From NCBI GenBank assembly GCA_964019135.1, contig OZ025256.1, forward strand, positions 36,800,035 to 36,864,034: DNA of 64,000 bases, written 5' to 3'. Origin of the DNA: Arenicola marina. Taxonomy: Eukaryota > Annelida > Polychaeta > Arenicolidae. The notes below the pieces were generated by a model that saw only the letters and a program-made list of their open reading frames with translations, was not told where the DNA came from and did no database searches. The position numbers and the translations under genes are program-made. Below are positions 1 through 14,480 of this stretch, one piece after another; position 1 is the first letter of the stretch; every line of letters starts with the position of its first letter.

Positions 1-213
1 GTTTCTCCGTCAAGTGAAATGTCCCCCCAGACACCCTGTTTGTCCCCGTCAAGTGAAATGTCCCCCGCACACACTCTGTGAGTCCCCGTCAAGTTAAATG
101 TCCCCCCAGACACCCTGTGTGTCCCCGTCAAGTGAAATGTCCCCCTCACACACCCTGTGTGTCCCCGTCAAGTGAAATGTCCCCCTCACACACCCTGTGT
201 GTCCCCGTCAAGT
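1..213. repeat. 40-bp minisatellite, left edge truncated by window
   Basis: About five copies of a 40-bp unit containing GTCAAGTGAAATGTCCCC, followed by a CACACACCCTGTGTGT stretch. The last two full units (starting at 121 and 161) are identical, while earlier ones carry substitutions such as CAGACACCC for CACACACCC. The array stops near 213 at CTTGTTCCATG and probably continues left of the window. Short open frames across it are repeat by-products. Confidence 0.9.
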
Positions 214-1100
214 CTTGTTCCATGTATGACAACCCCGGGCACCATCCTCTGCAATGTCCAGAAAGCCGGGCGGGCGAGGTGGGGTGGGGCGAAATCGAGG
301 GTGGGGGGGTGGGCGGGATCCTCTGTATGGCAAGGATCACGAAGATATCAATGGACTTCTGTATACATTGTGTAATCCTGCTAGATCTAGATTCCTCCTC
401 GGACAAAAAGAATTCATCGCAATACTTGCGCGAGTCTTTTACGACGCCTTTTTCGGGGGAAAATGCGGTTCATACGAAATCCGTTACCTTCAAATTGACC
501 GTATAAAAAAACTGTTCTACATCACTTCCCCGAGACAATGAACCCCAAGAAATCTATTCTTCGCCTTCTTTTGGCGTCATTTGTTCGTTGCGGTAATGGC
601 ATGAATCATCAGTTAATGGGCCGGGACAACCAGTTATATGTGAGATGGACGCTCGACTGATCCACTCTACCCATGCAGACACCGGGCCCACGCTTTAACA
701 TTGCCAGGGAAGATTGTTGACCTGCAGCCTGGCGTTTATTTTTCCCCTGTCATATTGGCGATGTAACAAACGCCGTGGTCGGCCGGTGCCCTGTGTCTGG
801 GATCACGCGCTGGTCCACAGACCGCGTGGAGCCGTGTGTTGTTAGCCTCCCGGTGGCCCGACCCTCATTCTGCCGCGGCAGACGTTCCGCAGCTCCTCCT
901 GGCGGCCGGCCTCAGATATCTTCACCGGCCGTGGAGCCGCGAGACAGCAGACATGCCGGATTGGCCGGGTGGGGGGGCGGGGCAGTGGATTGGTCAACAT
1001 GGGAGGCACACCTCCAGATCAATTGATGGTTCTCACTTGGCAAAATGATGTCCGGGACGTGATACGATCCTGTGGGGGGCCCCACGTCAGCACCCCTCTC
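214..1100. other. Unique spacer, no gene recognised
   Basis: Non-repetitive sequence with a G-rich patch near 265-320 and mixed composition after that. ORFs are under 105 codons, overlap in several frames and show no recognisable domain. No tRNA-like box pair or splice-supported exon was seen. The last ~50 bases grade into degenerate units of the following 32-bp array. Confidence 0.6.
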
Positions 1101-1589
1101 GCAACCCCACCGCTGCAACCGGACACCGCTGCCTTCCCATCCGCCGCAGGGACGGACACTTCCACCTTCTAACCCACCAAGGGACGGACACTGCTGCCTT
1201 CGAACCCACCAAGAGACGGACACTACTGCCCTCTAACCCACCAAGGGACGGACACTGCTACCTTGTAACCCACCAAGGGACGGACACTGCTGCCTTGTAA
1301 CCCACCAAGTGACGGACACTGCTGCCTTCTAACCCACCAAGTGACGGACACTGCTGCCTTCTAAGCCACCAAGGGACGGACACTTCCAACTTCTAACCCA
1401 CCAAGGGACGGACACTGCTGCCTTCGAACCCACCAAGTGACGGACACTACTGCCCTCTAACCCACCAAGGGACGGACACTGCTACCTTGTAACCCACCAA
1501 GGGACGGACACTGCTGCCTTGTAACCCACCAAGTGACGGACACTGCTGCCTTCTAACCCACCAAGTGACGGACACTGCTGCCTTCTAAG

Positions 1590-4500
1590 CCACCAAGGGA
1601 CGGGCACTTCCAACATCTAACCCACCAAGGGACGGACACTGCTGCCTTCTAACCCACCAAGGGACGGACACTGCTGCTTTCTAACCCACCATGTGATGGA
1701 CACTGCTGCCTTCTAACCCACCAAGGGACGGACACTGCTGCCTTTGAACCCACCAAGTGACGGACACTGCTGCCTACTAACCCACCAAGTGACGGACACT
1801 GCTGCCTTCGAACCCACCAAGTGACGGACACTACTGCCTTCTAACCCACCATGTGATGGACACTGCTGCCTTCTAACCCACCAAGGGACGGACACTTCCA
1901 CCTTCTAACCCACCATGGGACGGACACTGCTGCTTTCTAACCCACCAAGGGACGGACACTGCTGCCTACTAACCCACCAAGTGACGGACACTTCCACCTT
2001 CTAACCCACCAAGGGACGGACACTTCTGCCTTCTAACCCACCAAGGGACGGACACTGCTGCCTTCTAACCCACCAAGGGACGGACACTTCCACCTTCTAA
2101 CCCACCAAGGGACGGACACTTCTGCCTTCTAACCCACCAAGGGACGGACACTGCTGCCTTCTAACCCACCAAGGGACGGACACTGCTGCTTTCTAACCCA
2201 CCAAGGGACGGACACTGCTGCCTTCTAACCCACCAAGGGACGGACACTGCTGCCTTCTAACCCACCAAGGGACGGACACTGCTGCCTTCTAACCCACCAA
2301 GGGACGGACACTTCCACCTTCTAAACCACCAAGTGACGGATACTGCTGCCTTCTAACCCACCAAGGGACGGACACTGCTGCCTTCTAACCCACCAAGGGA
2401 CGGACACTTCCACCTTGTAACCCACCAAGTGACGGATACTGCTGCCTTCTAACCCAGCAAGGGACGGACACTGCTGCCTTCTAACCCACCAAGGGACGGA
2501 CACTTCCACCTTCTAACCCACCAAGGGACTGACACTGCTGCCTTCGAACCCACCAAGTGACTGACACTACTGCCTTCTAACCCACCAAGGGACGAACACT
2601 GCTGCCTTCTAACCCACCATGTGATGGACACTGCTGCCTTCTAACCCAGCAAGGGACGAACACTGCTGCCTTGTAACCTACCAAGGGACGGACACTGCGG
2701 CCTTCTAACCCAGCAAGGGACGGACACTTTCACCTTCTAACCCACCAAGGGACGAAAACTGCTGCCTTCTAACCCACCATGTGATGGACACTGCTGCCTT
2801 CTAACCCAGCAAGGGACGGACACTGCTGCCTTCTAACCCACCAAGGGACGGACACTTCTACCTTCTAACCCACCAAGGGACGGACACTGCTGCCTTCTAA
2901 CCCACCAAGGGACGGACACTGCTGCTTTCTAACCCACCAAGTGACGGACACTGCTGCCTTCTAACCCACCAAGGGACGGACACTGCTGCCTTCTAACCCA
3001 CCAAGGGACGGACACTTCCACCTTCTAACCCACCAAGTGACGGATACTGCTGCCTTCTAACCCAGCAAGGGACGGACACTGCTGCCTTCTAACCCACCAA
3101 GGGACGGACACTTCCACCTTCTAACCCACCAAGGGACTGACACTGCTGCCTTCGAACCCACCAAGTGACTGACACTGCTGCCTTCTAACCCACCAAGGGA
3201 CGGACACTGCTACCTTGTAACCCACCAAGGGACGGACACTGCTGCCTTGTAACCCACCAAGTGACGGACACTGCTGCCTTCTAACCCACCAAGTGACGGA
3301 CACTGCTGCCTTCTAAGCCACCAAGGGACGGACACTTCCAACTTCTAACCCACCAAGTGACGGACACTGCTGCCTTCGAACCCCCCAAGGAACGGACACT
3401 TTCACCTTCTAACCCACCAAGGGACGGACACTGCTGCCTTCTAACCCACCATGTGATGGACACTGCTGCCTTCTAACCCACCAAGGGACGGACACTGCTG
3501 CCTTCGAACCCACCAAGTGACGGACACTGCTGCCTACTAACCCACCATGTGATGGACACTGCTGCCTTCTAACCCACCAAGGGACGGACACTGCTGCCTT
3601 CTAACCCACCAAGGGACGGACACTTCCACCTTCTAACCCAGCAAGGGACGGACACTGCTGCTTTCTAACCCACCAAGGGACGGACACTTCCACCTTCTAA
3701 CCCACCAAGGGACGAACACTGCTGCCTTCTAACCCACCATGTGATGGACACTGCTGCCTTCTAACCCAGCAAGGGACGAACACTGCTGCCTTCTAACCCA
3801 CCAAGGGACGGACACTGCGGCCTTCTAACCCAGCAAGGGACGGACACTTTCACCTTCTAACCCACCAAGGGACGAACACTGCTGCCTTCTCACCCACCAT
3901 GTGATGGACACTGCTGCCTTCTAACCCAGCAAGGGACGGACACTGCTGCCTTCTAACCCACCAAGGGACGGACACTGCTGTCTTCGAACCCACCAAGTGA
4001 CGGACACTGCTGCCTACTAACCCACCAAGTGACGGACACTTCCACCTTCTAACCCACCAAGGGACGGACACTTCTGCCTTCTAACCCACCAAGGGACGGA
4101 CACTGCTGCCTTCTAACCCACCAAGGGACGGACACTTCCACCTTCTAACCCACCAAGGGACGGACACTTCTGCCTTCTAACCCACCAAGGGACGGACACT
4201 GCTGCCTTCTAACCCACCAAGGGACGGACACTGCTGCTTTCTAACCCACCAAGGGACGGACACTGCTGCCTTCTAACCCACCAAGGGACGGACACTGCTG
4301 CCTTCTAACCCACCAAGGGACGGACACTGCTGCCTTCTAACCCACCAAGGGACGGACACTTCCACCTTCTAAACCACCAAGTGACGGATACTGCTGCCTT
4401 CTAACCCACCAAGGGACGGACACTGCTGCCTTCTAACCCACCAAGGGACGGACACTTCCACCTTGTAACCCACCAAGTGACGGATACTGCTGCCTTCTAA

Positions 4501-6325
4501 CCCAGCAAGGGACGGACACTGCTGCCTTCTAACCCACCAAGGGACGGACACTTCCACCTTCTAACCCACCAAGGGACTGACACTGCTGCCTTCGAACCCA
4601 CCAAGTGACTGACACTACTGCCCTCTAACCCACCAAGGGACGGACACTGCTACCTTGTAACCCACCAAGGGACGGACACTGCTGCCTTGTAACCCACCAA
4701 GTGACGGACACTGCTGCCTTCTAACCCACCAAGTGACGGACACTGCTGCCTTCTAAGCCACCAAGGGACGGACACTTCCAACTTCTAACCCACCAAGGGA
4801 CGGACACTGCTGCCTTCGAACCCCCCAAGGAACGGACACTTTCACCTTCTAACCCACCAAGGGACGGACACTGCTGCCTTCTAACCCACCATGTGATGGA
4901 CACTGCTGCCTTCTAACCCACCAAGGGACGGACACTGCTGCCTTCGAACCCACCAAGTGACGGACACTGCTGCCTGCTAACCCACCAAGGGACGGACACT
5001 GCTGCCTTCTAACCCACCAAGGGACGGACACTTCGACCTTCTATCCCACCAAGGGACGGACACTGCTGCTTTCTAACCCACCAAGTGACGGACACTGCTG
5101 CCTTCTAACCAACCAAGGGACGGACACTGCTGCCTTCTAACCCACCAAGGGACGGACACTTCCACCTTCTAACCCACCAAGTGACGGACACTGCTGCCTT
5201 CTAACCCACCAAGGGACGGACACTGCTGCCTTCTAACCCACCAAGGGACGGACACTGCTGCCTTCTAACCCACCAAGGGACGGACGCTTCCACCTTCTAA
5301 CCCACCAAGGGACGGACACTGCTGCCTTCTAACCCACCAAGGGCCGGACACTGCTGCCATCTAACCCACCAAGGGACGGACACTTCCACCTTCTAACCCG
5401 CCAAGTGACGGACACTGCTGCCTTCTAACCCACCAAGGGACGGACACTTCCACCTTCTAACCCACCAAGGGACGGACACTGCTGCCTTCTAACCCACCAA
5501 GGGACGGACACTGCTGCCTTCTAACCCACCAAGGGACGGACACTTCCACCTTCTAACCCACCAAGGGACGGACACTGCTGCCTTCTAACCCACCATGTGA
5601 TGGACACTGCTGCCTTCTAACCCACCAAGGGACGGACACTGCTGCCTTCTAACCCACCAAGGGACGGACACTGCTGCCTTCTAACCCACCATGTGATGGA
5701 CACTGCTGCCTTCTAACCCACCAAGGGACGGACACTGCTGCCTTCTAACCCACCATGTGACGGACACTGCTGCCTTCTAACCCACCAAGGGACGGACACT
5801 GCTGCTTTCTAACCCACCAAGGGACGGACACTTCCACCTTCTAACCCACCAAGTGACGGACACTGCTGCCTTCTAACCCAGCAAGGGACGGACACTGCTG
5901 CCTTCTAAGCCACCAATGGACGGACACTTCCACCTTCTAACCCACCAAGGGACGAACACTGCTGCCTTCTAACCCACCATGTGATGGACACTGCTGCCTT
6001 CTAACCCAGCAAGGGACGAACACTGCTGCCTTCTAACCCAGCAAGGGACGGACACTGCGGCCTTCTAACCCAGCAAGGGACGGACACTTTCACCTTCTAA
6101 CCCACCAAGGGACGAACACTGCTGCCTTCTAACCCACCATGTGATGGACACTGCTGCCTTCTAACCCAGCAAGGGACGGACACTGCTGCCTTCTAACCCA
6201 CCAAGGGACGGACACTGCTGCCTTCGAACCCACCAAGTGACGGACACTGCTGCCTACTAACCCACCATGTGATGGACACTGCTGCCTTCTAACCCACCAA
6301 GGGACGGACACTGCTGCCTTCTAAC
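1590..6325 (+). repeat. Higher-order block, copy 1 (4,736 bp)
   Basis: The sequence from about 1590 to 6338 matches the sequence 4,736 bp downstream almost base for base, including rare variant units such as CGGGCACTTCCAACATC (near 1601 and 6337). Immediately upstream of 1590 the two diverge (differences at 1566 and 1589). A sub-block of about 620 bp (1951-2572) is also repeated 2,048 bp downstream (3999-4620). Confidence 0.9.
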
Positions 6326-9300
6326 CCACCAAGGGACGGGCACTTCCAACATCTAACCCACCAAGGGACGGACACTGCTGCCTTCTAACCCACCAAGGGA
6401 CGGACACTGCTGCTTTCTAACCCACCATGTGATGGACACTGCTGCCTTCTAACCCACCAAGGGACGGACACTGCTGCCTTTGAACCCACCAAGTGACGGA
6501 CACTGCTGCCTACTAACCCACCAAGTGACGGACACTGCTGCCTTCGAACCCACCAAGTGACGGACACTACTGCCTTCTAACCCACCATGTGATGGACACT
6601 GCTGCCTTCTAACCCACCAAGGGACGGACACTTCCACCTTCTAACCCACCATGGGACGGACACTGCTGCTTTCTAACCCACCAAGGGACGGACACTGCTG
6701 CCTACTAACCCACCAAGTGACGGACACTTCCACCTTCTAACCCACCAAGGGACGGACACTTCTGCCTTCTAACCCACCAAGGGACGGACACTGCTGCCTT
6801 CTAACCCACCAAGGGACGGACACTTCCACCTTCTAACCCACCAAGGGACGGACACTTCTGCCTTCTAACCCACCAAGGGACGGACACTGCTGCCTTCTAA
6901 CCCACCAAGGGACGGACACTGCTGCTTTCTAACCCACCAAGGGACGGACACTGCTGCCTTCTAACCCACCAAGGGACGGACACTGCTGCCTTCTAACCCA
7001 CCAAGGGACGGACACTGCTGCCTTCTAACCCACCAAGGGACGGACACTTCCACCTTCTAAACCACCAAGTGACGGATACTGCTGCCTTCTAACCCACCAA
7101 GGGACGGACACTGCTGCCTTCTAACCCACCAAGGGACGGACACTTCCACCTTGTAACCCACCAAGTGACGGATACTGCTGCCTTCTAACCCAGCAAGGGA
7201 CGGACACTGCTGCCTTCTAACCCACCAAGGGACGGACACTTCCACCTTCTAACCCACCAAGGGACTGACACTGCTGCCTTCGAACCCACCAAGTGACTGA
7301 CACTACTGCCTTCTAACCCACCAAGGGACGAACACTGCTGCCTTCTAACCCACCATGTGATGGACACTGCTGCCTTCTAACCCAGCAAGGGACGAACACT
7401 GCTGCCTTGTAACCTACCAAGGGACGGACACTGCGGCCTTCTAACCCAGCAAGGGACGGACACTTTCACCTTCTAACCCACCAAGGGACGAAAACTGCTG
7501 CCTTCTAACCCACCATGTGATGGACACTGCTGCCTTCTAACCCAGCAAGGGACGGACACTGCTGCCTTCTAACCCACCAAGGGACGGACACTTCTACCTT
7601 CTAACCCACCAAGGGACGGACACTGCTGCCTTCTAACCCACCAAGGGACGGACACTGCTGCTTTCTAACCCACCAAGTGACGGACACTGCTGCCTTCTAA
7701 CCCACCAAGGGACGGACACTGCTGCCTTCTAACCCACCAAGGGACGGACACTTCCACCTTCTAACCCACCAAGTGACGGATACTGCTGCCTTCTAACCCA
7801 GCAAGGGACGGACACTGCTGCCTTCTAACCCACCAAGGGACGGACACTTCCACCTTCTAACCCACCAAGGGACTGACACTGCTGCCTTCGAACCCACCAA
7901 GTGACTGACACTGCTGCCTTCTAACCCACCAAGGGACGGACACTGCTACCTTGTAACCCACCAAGGGACGGACACTGCTGCCTTGTAACCCACCAAGTGA
8001 CGGACACTGCTGCCTTCTAACCCACTAAGTGACGGACACTGCTGCCTTCTAAGCCACCAAGGGACGGACACTTCCAACTTCTAACCCACCAAGTGACGGA
8101 CACTGCTGCCTTCGAACCCCCCAAGGAACGGACACTTTCACCTTCTAACCCACCAAGGGACGGACACTGCTGCCTTCTAACCCACCATGTGATGGACACT
8201 GCTGCCTTCTAACCCACCAAGGGACGGACACTGCTGCCTTCGAACCCACCAAGTGACGGACACTGCTGCCTACTAACCCACCATGTGATGGACACTGCTG
8301 CCTTCTAACCCACCAAGGGACGGACACTGCTGCCTTCTAACCCACCAAGGGACGGACACTTCCACCTTCTAACCCAGCAAGGGACGGACACTGCTGCTTT
8401 CTAACCCACCAAGGGACGGACACTTCCACCTTCTAACCCACCAAGGGACGAACACTGCTGCCTTCTAACCCACCATGTGATGGACACTGCTGCCTTCTAA
8501 CCCAGCAAGGGACGAACACTGCTGCCTTCTAACCCACCAAGGGACGGACACTGCGGCCTTCTAACCCAGCAAGGGACGGACACTTTCACCTTCTAACCCA
8601 CCAAGGGACGAACACTGCTGCCTTCTCACCCACCATGTGATGGACACTGCTGCCTTCTAACCCAGCAAGGGACGGACACTGCTGCCTTCTAACCCACCAA
8701 GGGACGGACACTGCTGTCTTCGAACCCACCAAGTGACGGACACTGCTGCCTACTAACCCACCAAGTGACGGACACTTCCACCTTCTAACCCACCAAGGGA
8801 CGGACACTTCTGCCTTCTAACCCACCAAGGGACGGACACTGCTGCCTTCTAACCCACCAAGGGACGGACACTTCCACCTTCTAACCCACCAAGGGACGGA
8901 CACTTCTGCCTTCTAACCCACCAAGGGACGGACACTGCTGCCTTCTAACCCACCAAGGGACGGACACTGCTGCTTTCTAACCCACCAAGGGACGGACACT
9001 GCTGCCTTCTAACCCACCAAGGGACGGACACTGCTGCCTTCTAACCCACCAAGGGACGGACACTGCTGCCTTCTAACCCACCAAGGGACGGACACTTCCA
9101 CCTTCTAAACCACCAAGTGACGGATACTGCTGCCTTCTAACCCACCAAGGGACGGACACTGCTGCCTTCTAACCCACCAAGGGACGGACACTTCCACCTT
9201 GTAACCCACCAAGTGACGGATACTGCTGCCTTCTAACCCAGCAAGGGACGGACACTGCTGCCTTCTAACCCACCAAGGGACGGACACTTCCACCTTCTAA

Positions 9301-11061
9301 CCCACCAAGGGACTGACACTGCTGCCTTCGAACCCACCAAGTGACTGACACTACTGCCCTCTAACCCACCAAGGGACGGACACTGCTACCTTGTAACCCA
9401 CCAAGGGACGGACACTGCTGCCTTGTAACCCACCAAGTGACGGACACTGCTGCCTTCTAACCCACCAAGTGACGGACACTGCTGCCTTCTAAGCCACCAA
9501 GGGACGGACACTTCCAACTTCTAACCCACCAAGGGACGGACACTGCTGCCTTCGAACCCCCCAAGGAACGGACACTTTCACCTTCTAACCCACCAAGGGA
9601 CGGACACTGCTGCCTTCTAACCCACCATGTGATGGACACTGCTGCCTTCTAACCCACCAAGGGACGGACACTGCTGCCTTCGAACCCACCAAGTGACGGA
9701 CACTGCTGCCTGCTAACCCACCAAGGGACGGACACTGCTGCCTTCTAACCCACCAAGGGACGGACACTTCGACCTTCTATCCCACCAAGGGACGGACACT
9801 GCTGCTTTCTAACCCACCAAGTGACGGACACTGCTGCCTTCTAACCAACCAAGGGACGGACACTGCTGCCTTCTAACCCACCAAGGGACGGACACTTCCA
9901 CCTTCTAACCCACCAAGTGACGGACACTGCTGCCTTCTAACCCACCAAGGGACGGACACTGCTGCCTTCTAACCCACCAAGGGACGGACACTGCTGCCTT
10001 CTAACCCACCAAGGGACGGACGCTTCCACCTTCTAACCCACCAAGGGACGGACACTGCTGCCTTCTAACCCACCAAGGGCCGGACACTGCTGCCATCTAA
10101 CCCACCAAGGGACGGACACTTCCACCTTCTAACCCGCCAAGTGACGGACACTGCTGCCTTCTAACCCACCAAGGGACGGACACTTCCACCTTCTAACCCA
10201 CCAAGGGACGGACACTGCTGCCTTCTAACCCACCAAGGGACGGACACTGCTGCCTTCTAACCCACCAAGGGACGGACACTTCCACCTTCTAACCCACCAA
10301 GGGACGGACACTGCTGCCTTCTAACCCACCATGTGATGGACACTGCTGCCTTCTAACCCACCAAGGGACGGACACTGCTGCCTTCTAACCCACCAAGGGA
10401 CGGACACTGCTGCCTTCTAACCCACCATGTGATGGACACTGCTGCCTTCTAACCCACCAAGGGACGGACACTGCTGCCTTCTAACCCACCATGTGACGGA
10501 CACTGCTGCCTTCTAACCCACCAAGGGACGGACACTGCTGCTTTCTAACCCACCAAGGGACGGACACTTCCACCTTCTAACCCACCAAGTGACGGACACT
10601 GCTGCCTTCTAACCCAGCAAGGGACGGACACTGCTGCCTTCTAAGCCACCAATGGACGGACACTTCCACCTTCTAACCCACCAAGGGACGAACACTGCTG
10701 CCTTCTAACCCACCATGTGATGGACACTGCTGCCTTCTAACCCAGCAAGGGACGAACACTGCTGCCTTCTAACCCAGCAAGGGACGGACACTGCGGCCTT
10801 CTAACCCAGCAAGGGACGGACACTTTCACCTTCTAACCCACCAAGGGACGAACACTGCTGCCTTCTAACCCACCATGTGATGGACACTGCTGCCTTCTAA
10901 CCCAGCAAGGGACGGACACTGCTGCCTTCTAACCCACCAAGGGACGGACACTGCTGCCTTCGAACCCACCAAGTGACGGACACTGCTGCCTACTAACCCA
11001 CCATGTGATGGACACTGCTGCCTTCTAACCCACCAAGGGACGGACACTGCTGCCTTCTAAC
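6326..11061 (+). repeat. Higher-order block, copy 2 (4,736 bp)
   Basis: Direct tandem copy of 1590-6325. The one difference I noted is C at 3290 versus T at 8026. Similarity ends near 11074, where CGGACACTTCCACC replaces the CGGGCACTTCCAAC that would start a third copy. Sequence after 11075 is related but rearranged. This is either a very recent unequal exchange or an assembly duplication. Confidence 0.88.
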
Positions 11062-13453
11062 CCACCAAGGGACGGACACTTCCACCTTCTAACCCACCAA
11101 GTGACGGACACTGCTGCCTTCTAACCCAGCAAGGGACGGACACTGCTGCTTTCTAACCCACCAAGGGACGGACACTTCCACCTTCTAACCCACCAAGGGA
11201 CGAACACTGCTGCGTTCTAACCCACCATGTGATGGACACTGCTGCCTTCTAACCCAGCAAGGGACGAACACTGCTGCCTTCTAACCCACCAAGGGACGGA
11301 CACTGCGGCCTTCTAACCCAGCAAGGGACGGACACTTTCACCTTCTAACCCACCAAGGGACGAACACTGCTGCCTTCTAACCCACCATGTGATGGACACT
11401 GCTGCCTTCTAACCCAGCAAGGGACGGACACTGCTGCCTTCTAACCCACCAAGGGACGGACACTGCTGCCTTCGAACCCACCAAGTGACGGACACTGCTG
11501 CCTACTAACCCACCAAGTGACGGACACTTCCATCTTCTAACCCACCAAGGGACGGACACTTCTGCCTTCTAACCCACCAAGGGACGGACACTGCTGCCTT
11601 CTAACCCACCAAGGGACGGACACTTCCACCTTCTAACCCACCAAGGGACGGACACTTCTGCCTTCTAACCCACCAAGGGACGGACACTGCTGCCTTCTAA
11701 CCCACCAAGGGACGGACACTGCTGCTTTCTAACCCACCAAGTGACGGACACTGCTGCCTTCTAACCCACCAAGGGACGGACACTGCTGCCTTCTAACCCA
11801 CCAAGGGACGGACACTTCCACCTTCTAACCCACCAAAGTGACGGATACTGCTGCCTTGTAACCCACCAAGTGACGGACACTGCTGCCTTCTAACCCACCA
11901 AGTGACGGACACTGCTGCCTTCTAAGCCACCAAGGGACGGACACTTCCAACTTCTAACCCACCAAGGGACGGACACTGCTGCCTTCGAACCCACCAAGGG
12001 ACGGACACTTTCACCTTCTAACCCACCAAGGGACGGACACTGCTGCCTTCTAACCCACCAAGGGACGGACACTGCTGCCTTCTAACCCACCAAGTGACGG
12101 ACACTGCTGCCTACTAACCCACCAAGGGACGGACACTGCTGCCTTCTAACCCACCAAGGGACGGACACTTCCACCTTCTAACCCACCAAGTGACGGACAC
12201 TGCTGCCTTCTAACCCACCAAGGGACGGACACTGCTGCCTTCTAACCCACCAAGGGACGGCCACTGCTGCCTTCTAACCCACCAAGGGACGGACACTTCC
12301 ACCTTCTAACCCACCAAGGGACGGACACTGCTGCCTTCTAACCCACCAAGGGACGGACACTGCTGCCATCTAACCCACCAAGGAACGGACACTTCCACCT
12401 TCTAACCCACCAAGGGACGGACACTGCTGCCTTCAAACCCACCAAGGGACGGACACTGCTGCCTTCTAACCCACCAAGGGACGGACACTTCCACCTTCTA
12501 ACCCACCAAGGGACGGACACTGCTGCCTTCTAACCCACCATGTGATGGACACTGCTGCCTTCTAACCCACCAAGGGACGGACACTGCTGCCGTCTAACCC
12601 ACCAAGGGACGGACACTGCTGCCTTCTAACCCACCATGTGATGGACACTGCTGCCTTCTAACCCACCAAGGGACGGACACTGCTGCCTTCTAACCCACCA
12701 TGTGACGGACACTGCTGCCTTCTAACCCACCAAGGGACGGACACTGCTGCCTTCTAACCCACCAAGGGACGGACACTGCTGCCTTCTAACCCACCAAGGG
12801 ACGGACACTTCCACCTTCTAACCCACCAAGTGACGGACACTGCTGCCTTCTAACCCAGCAAGGGACGGACACTGCTGCCTTCTAACCCACCAATGGACGG
12901 ACACTTCCACCTTCTAACCCACCAAGGGACGAACACTGCTGCCTTCTAACCCACCATGTGATGGACACTGCTGCCTTCTAACCCAGCAAGGGACGAACAC
13001 TGCTGCCTTCTAACCCACCAAGGGACGGACACTGCGGGCTTCTAACCCAGCAAGGGACGGACACTTTCACCTTCTAACCCACCAAGGGACGAACACTGCT
13101 GCCTTCTAACCCACCATGTGATGGACACTGCTGCCTTCTAACCCACCAAGGGACGGACACTGCTGCCTTCTAACCCACCAAGGGACGGACACTGCTGCCT
13201 TCGAACCCACCAAGTGACGGACACTGCTGCCTACTAGCCCACCAAGTGACGGACACTGCTGCCTTCTAACCCACCAAGGGACGGACACTTCCACCTTCTA
13301 ACCCACCAAGGGACGGGCACTGCTGCCTTCTAACCCACCAAGGGACGGACACTGCTGCCTTCTAACCCACCAAGGGACGGACACTGCTGCCTTCTAACCC
13401 ACCAAGGGACGGACACTGCTGCCTTCTAACCCACCAAAGGACGGACACCGCTG

Positions 13454-14034
13454 ACCACGCGACCCCGCCTATGACGTCACACGGAAACAAGATGGATGCC
13501 TCTGTGCCATGCCCCATCCCATCACAGCGTCGCTCATTGGCTTCGTGTGTCCTGCTGAACATGTTCAAAGTGAGGTGGCACGATTCTGTGCAAATTAATT
13601 CGTAAAATTAGATGAATTTATCTTTAGAACGTTTGAGTACTAAGAGCAATTATTGGTTATTTTAATAAAATATAGTGTTCATAGTTTAGTCAGGAAGTCG
13701 AAACAACTGGGGCGAAAGCTGTATATTTGGTGCCGCGTGTCCTAGATGCAGGTCGCTGTTAACTGTTCATCCCGCTGATACGCTCAGGTGAAGGGTCTGT
13801 GTGTGCCCGTGAATTGGTATTATCGAGAAAGAGGATACCGAGTAAAAATGTCCGATGTATAAATGCATAAATATTTTGACTATTTCTTGGTGTTTTAACG
13901 CGTCATATGGGATAATGACAAATAACAGAATGACACTAAGTAAACGTGGATTCTATTTTGATGGTGATTGATTTTGACCCGATCACTGTTGGGATTCGTA
14001 TCTTGAACGTCTCGATGGAGCTGGACGTGTTGCC
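13454..14034. other. Unique AT-rich spacer
   Basis: Non-repetitive. It holds one cAMP-response-type octamer TGACGTCA at about 13472 and AT-rich sequence from 13580 to 13700. No ORF with protein-like composition was seen, and both short ORFs here run into the G-rich array on the right. Confidence 0.6.
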
Positions 14035-14480
14035 CACAGATCATGTATTGTGTGAGGGGGTGAGGGTGTTCGGGTGGGGGCCGGGGGCGGGCGGGGGGGG
14101 GGGGGTGTGGTCGCATCAAACGTATGGTTTGAGCTGGTAGGGGTGGTGGGATGGGGTAGGGGCTTGGTACCATGAAATGTATGTTGTGTAGTGGTGGGGG
14201 TGTTGGAGTGGGGTAGGGGGCGTGGATCCATCTAATGTATGGTGTGAAGTGGTGGGGGTGTTGGGGTGGGGGTGTGTAGTCCCATCAAATGTATGGTGTG
14301 AGGTGGTGGCTGGCGTAGGAGTGGGGGTGGGATGTGAGGTCCCATCAAATGTAATGTGTAAGGTGGTGGGGGTGTTGGAGTGGGGGGGGGCGTGGTCCTA
14401 GTAAATGTATGTTGTGAGGTGGTGGGGGTGTTGGAGGGGGGGGGGACTTGGTCGCATCAAATGTATGGTGTGCGGGGGGA
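14035..14480. repeat. G-rich minisatellite, ~57-bp unit
   Basis: Seven or so diverged units marked by CATCAAATGTATGGTGTG followed by GGTGGTGGGGGTGTTGG and runs of 5-14 G. Unit markers lie near 14114, 14175, 14234, 14287, 14347, 14402 and 14458. The plus strand has many G runs of three or more and could form G-quadruplexes. Confidence 0.8.

Larger units (their letters stand above)
1101..13453. repeat. Large 32-bp minisatellite array (~385 units)
   Basis: Tandem array of a 32-bp unit with core AACCCACCAAGGGACGGACA followed by CTGCTGCCTTCT. Recurrent variants include AAGTGACGG, ATGTGATGG, CTTCCACCTTCT, CTTCGAACC and CCAGCAAGG. The order of variants forms higher-order repeats of 2,048 bp (64 units) and 4,736 bp (148 units). 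A one-base insertion near 11835 shifts the register of the last ~1.6 kb. Minus-strand ORFs of 60-73 codons exist only where TTAGAAG has become TTCGAAG and removed the stop carried by each unit in one frame, so they are not genes. The first units (1101-1160) and the last (13430-13453) are degenerate, as is usual at array edges. Confidence 0.97.
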
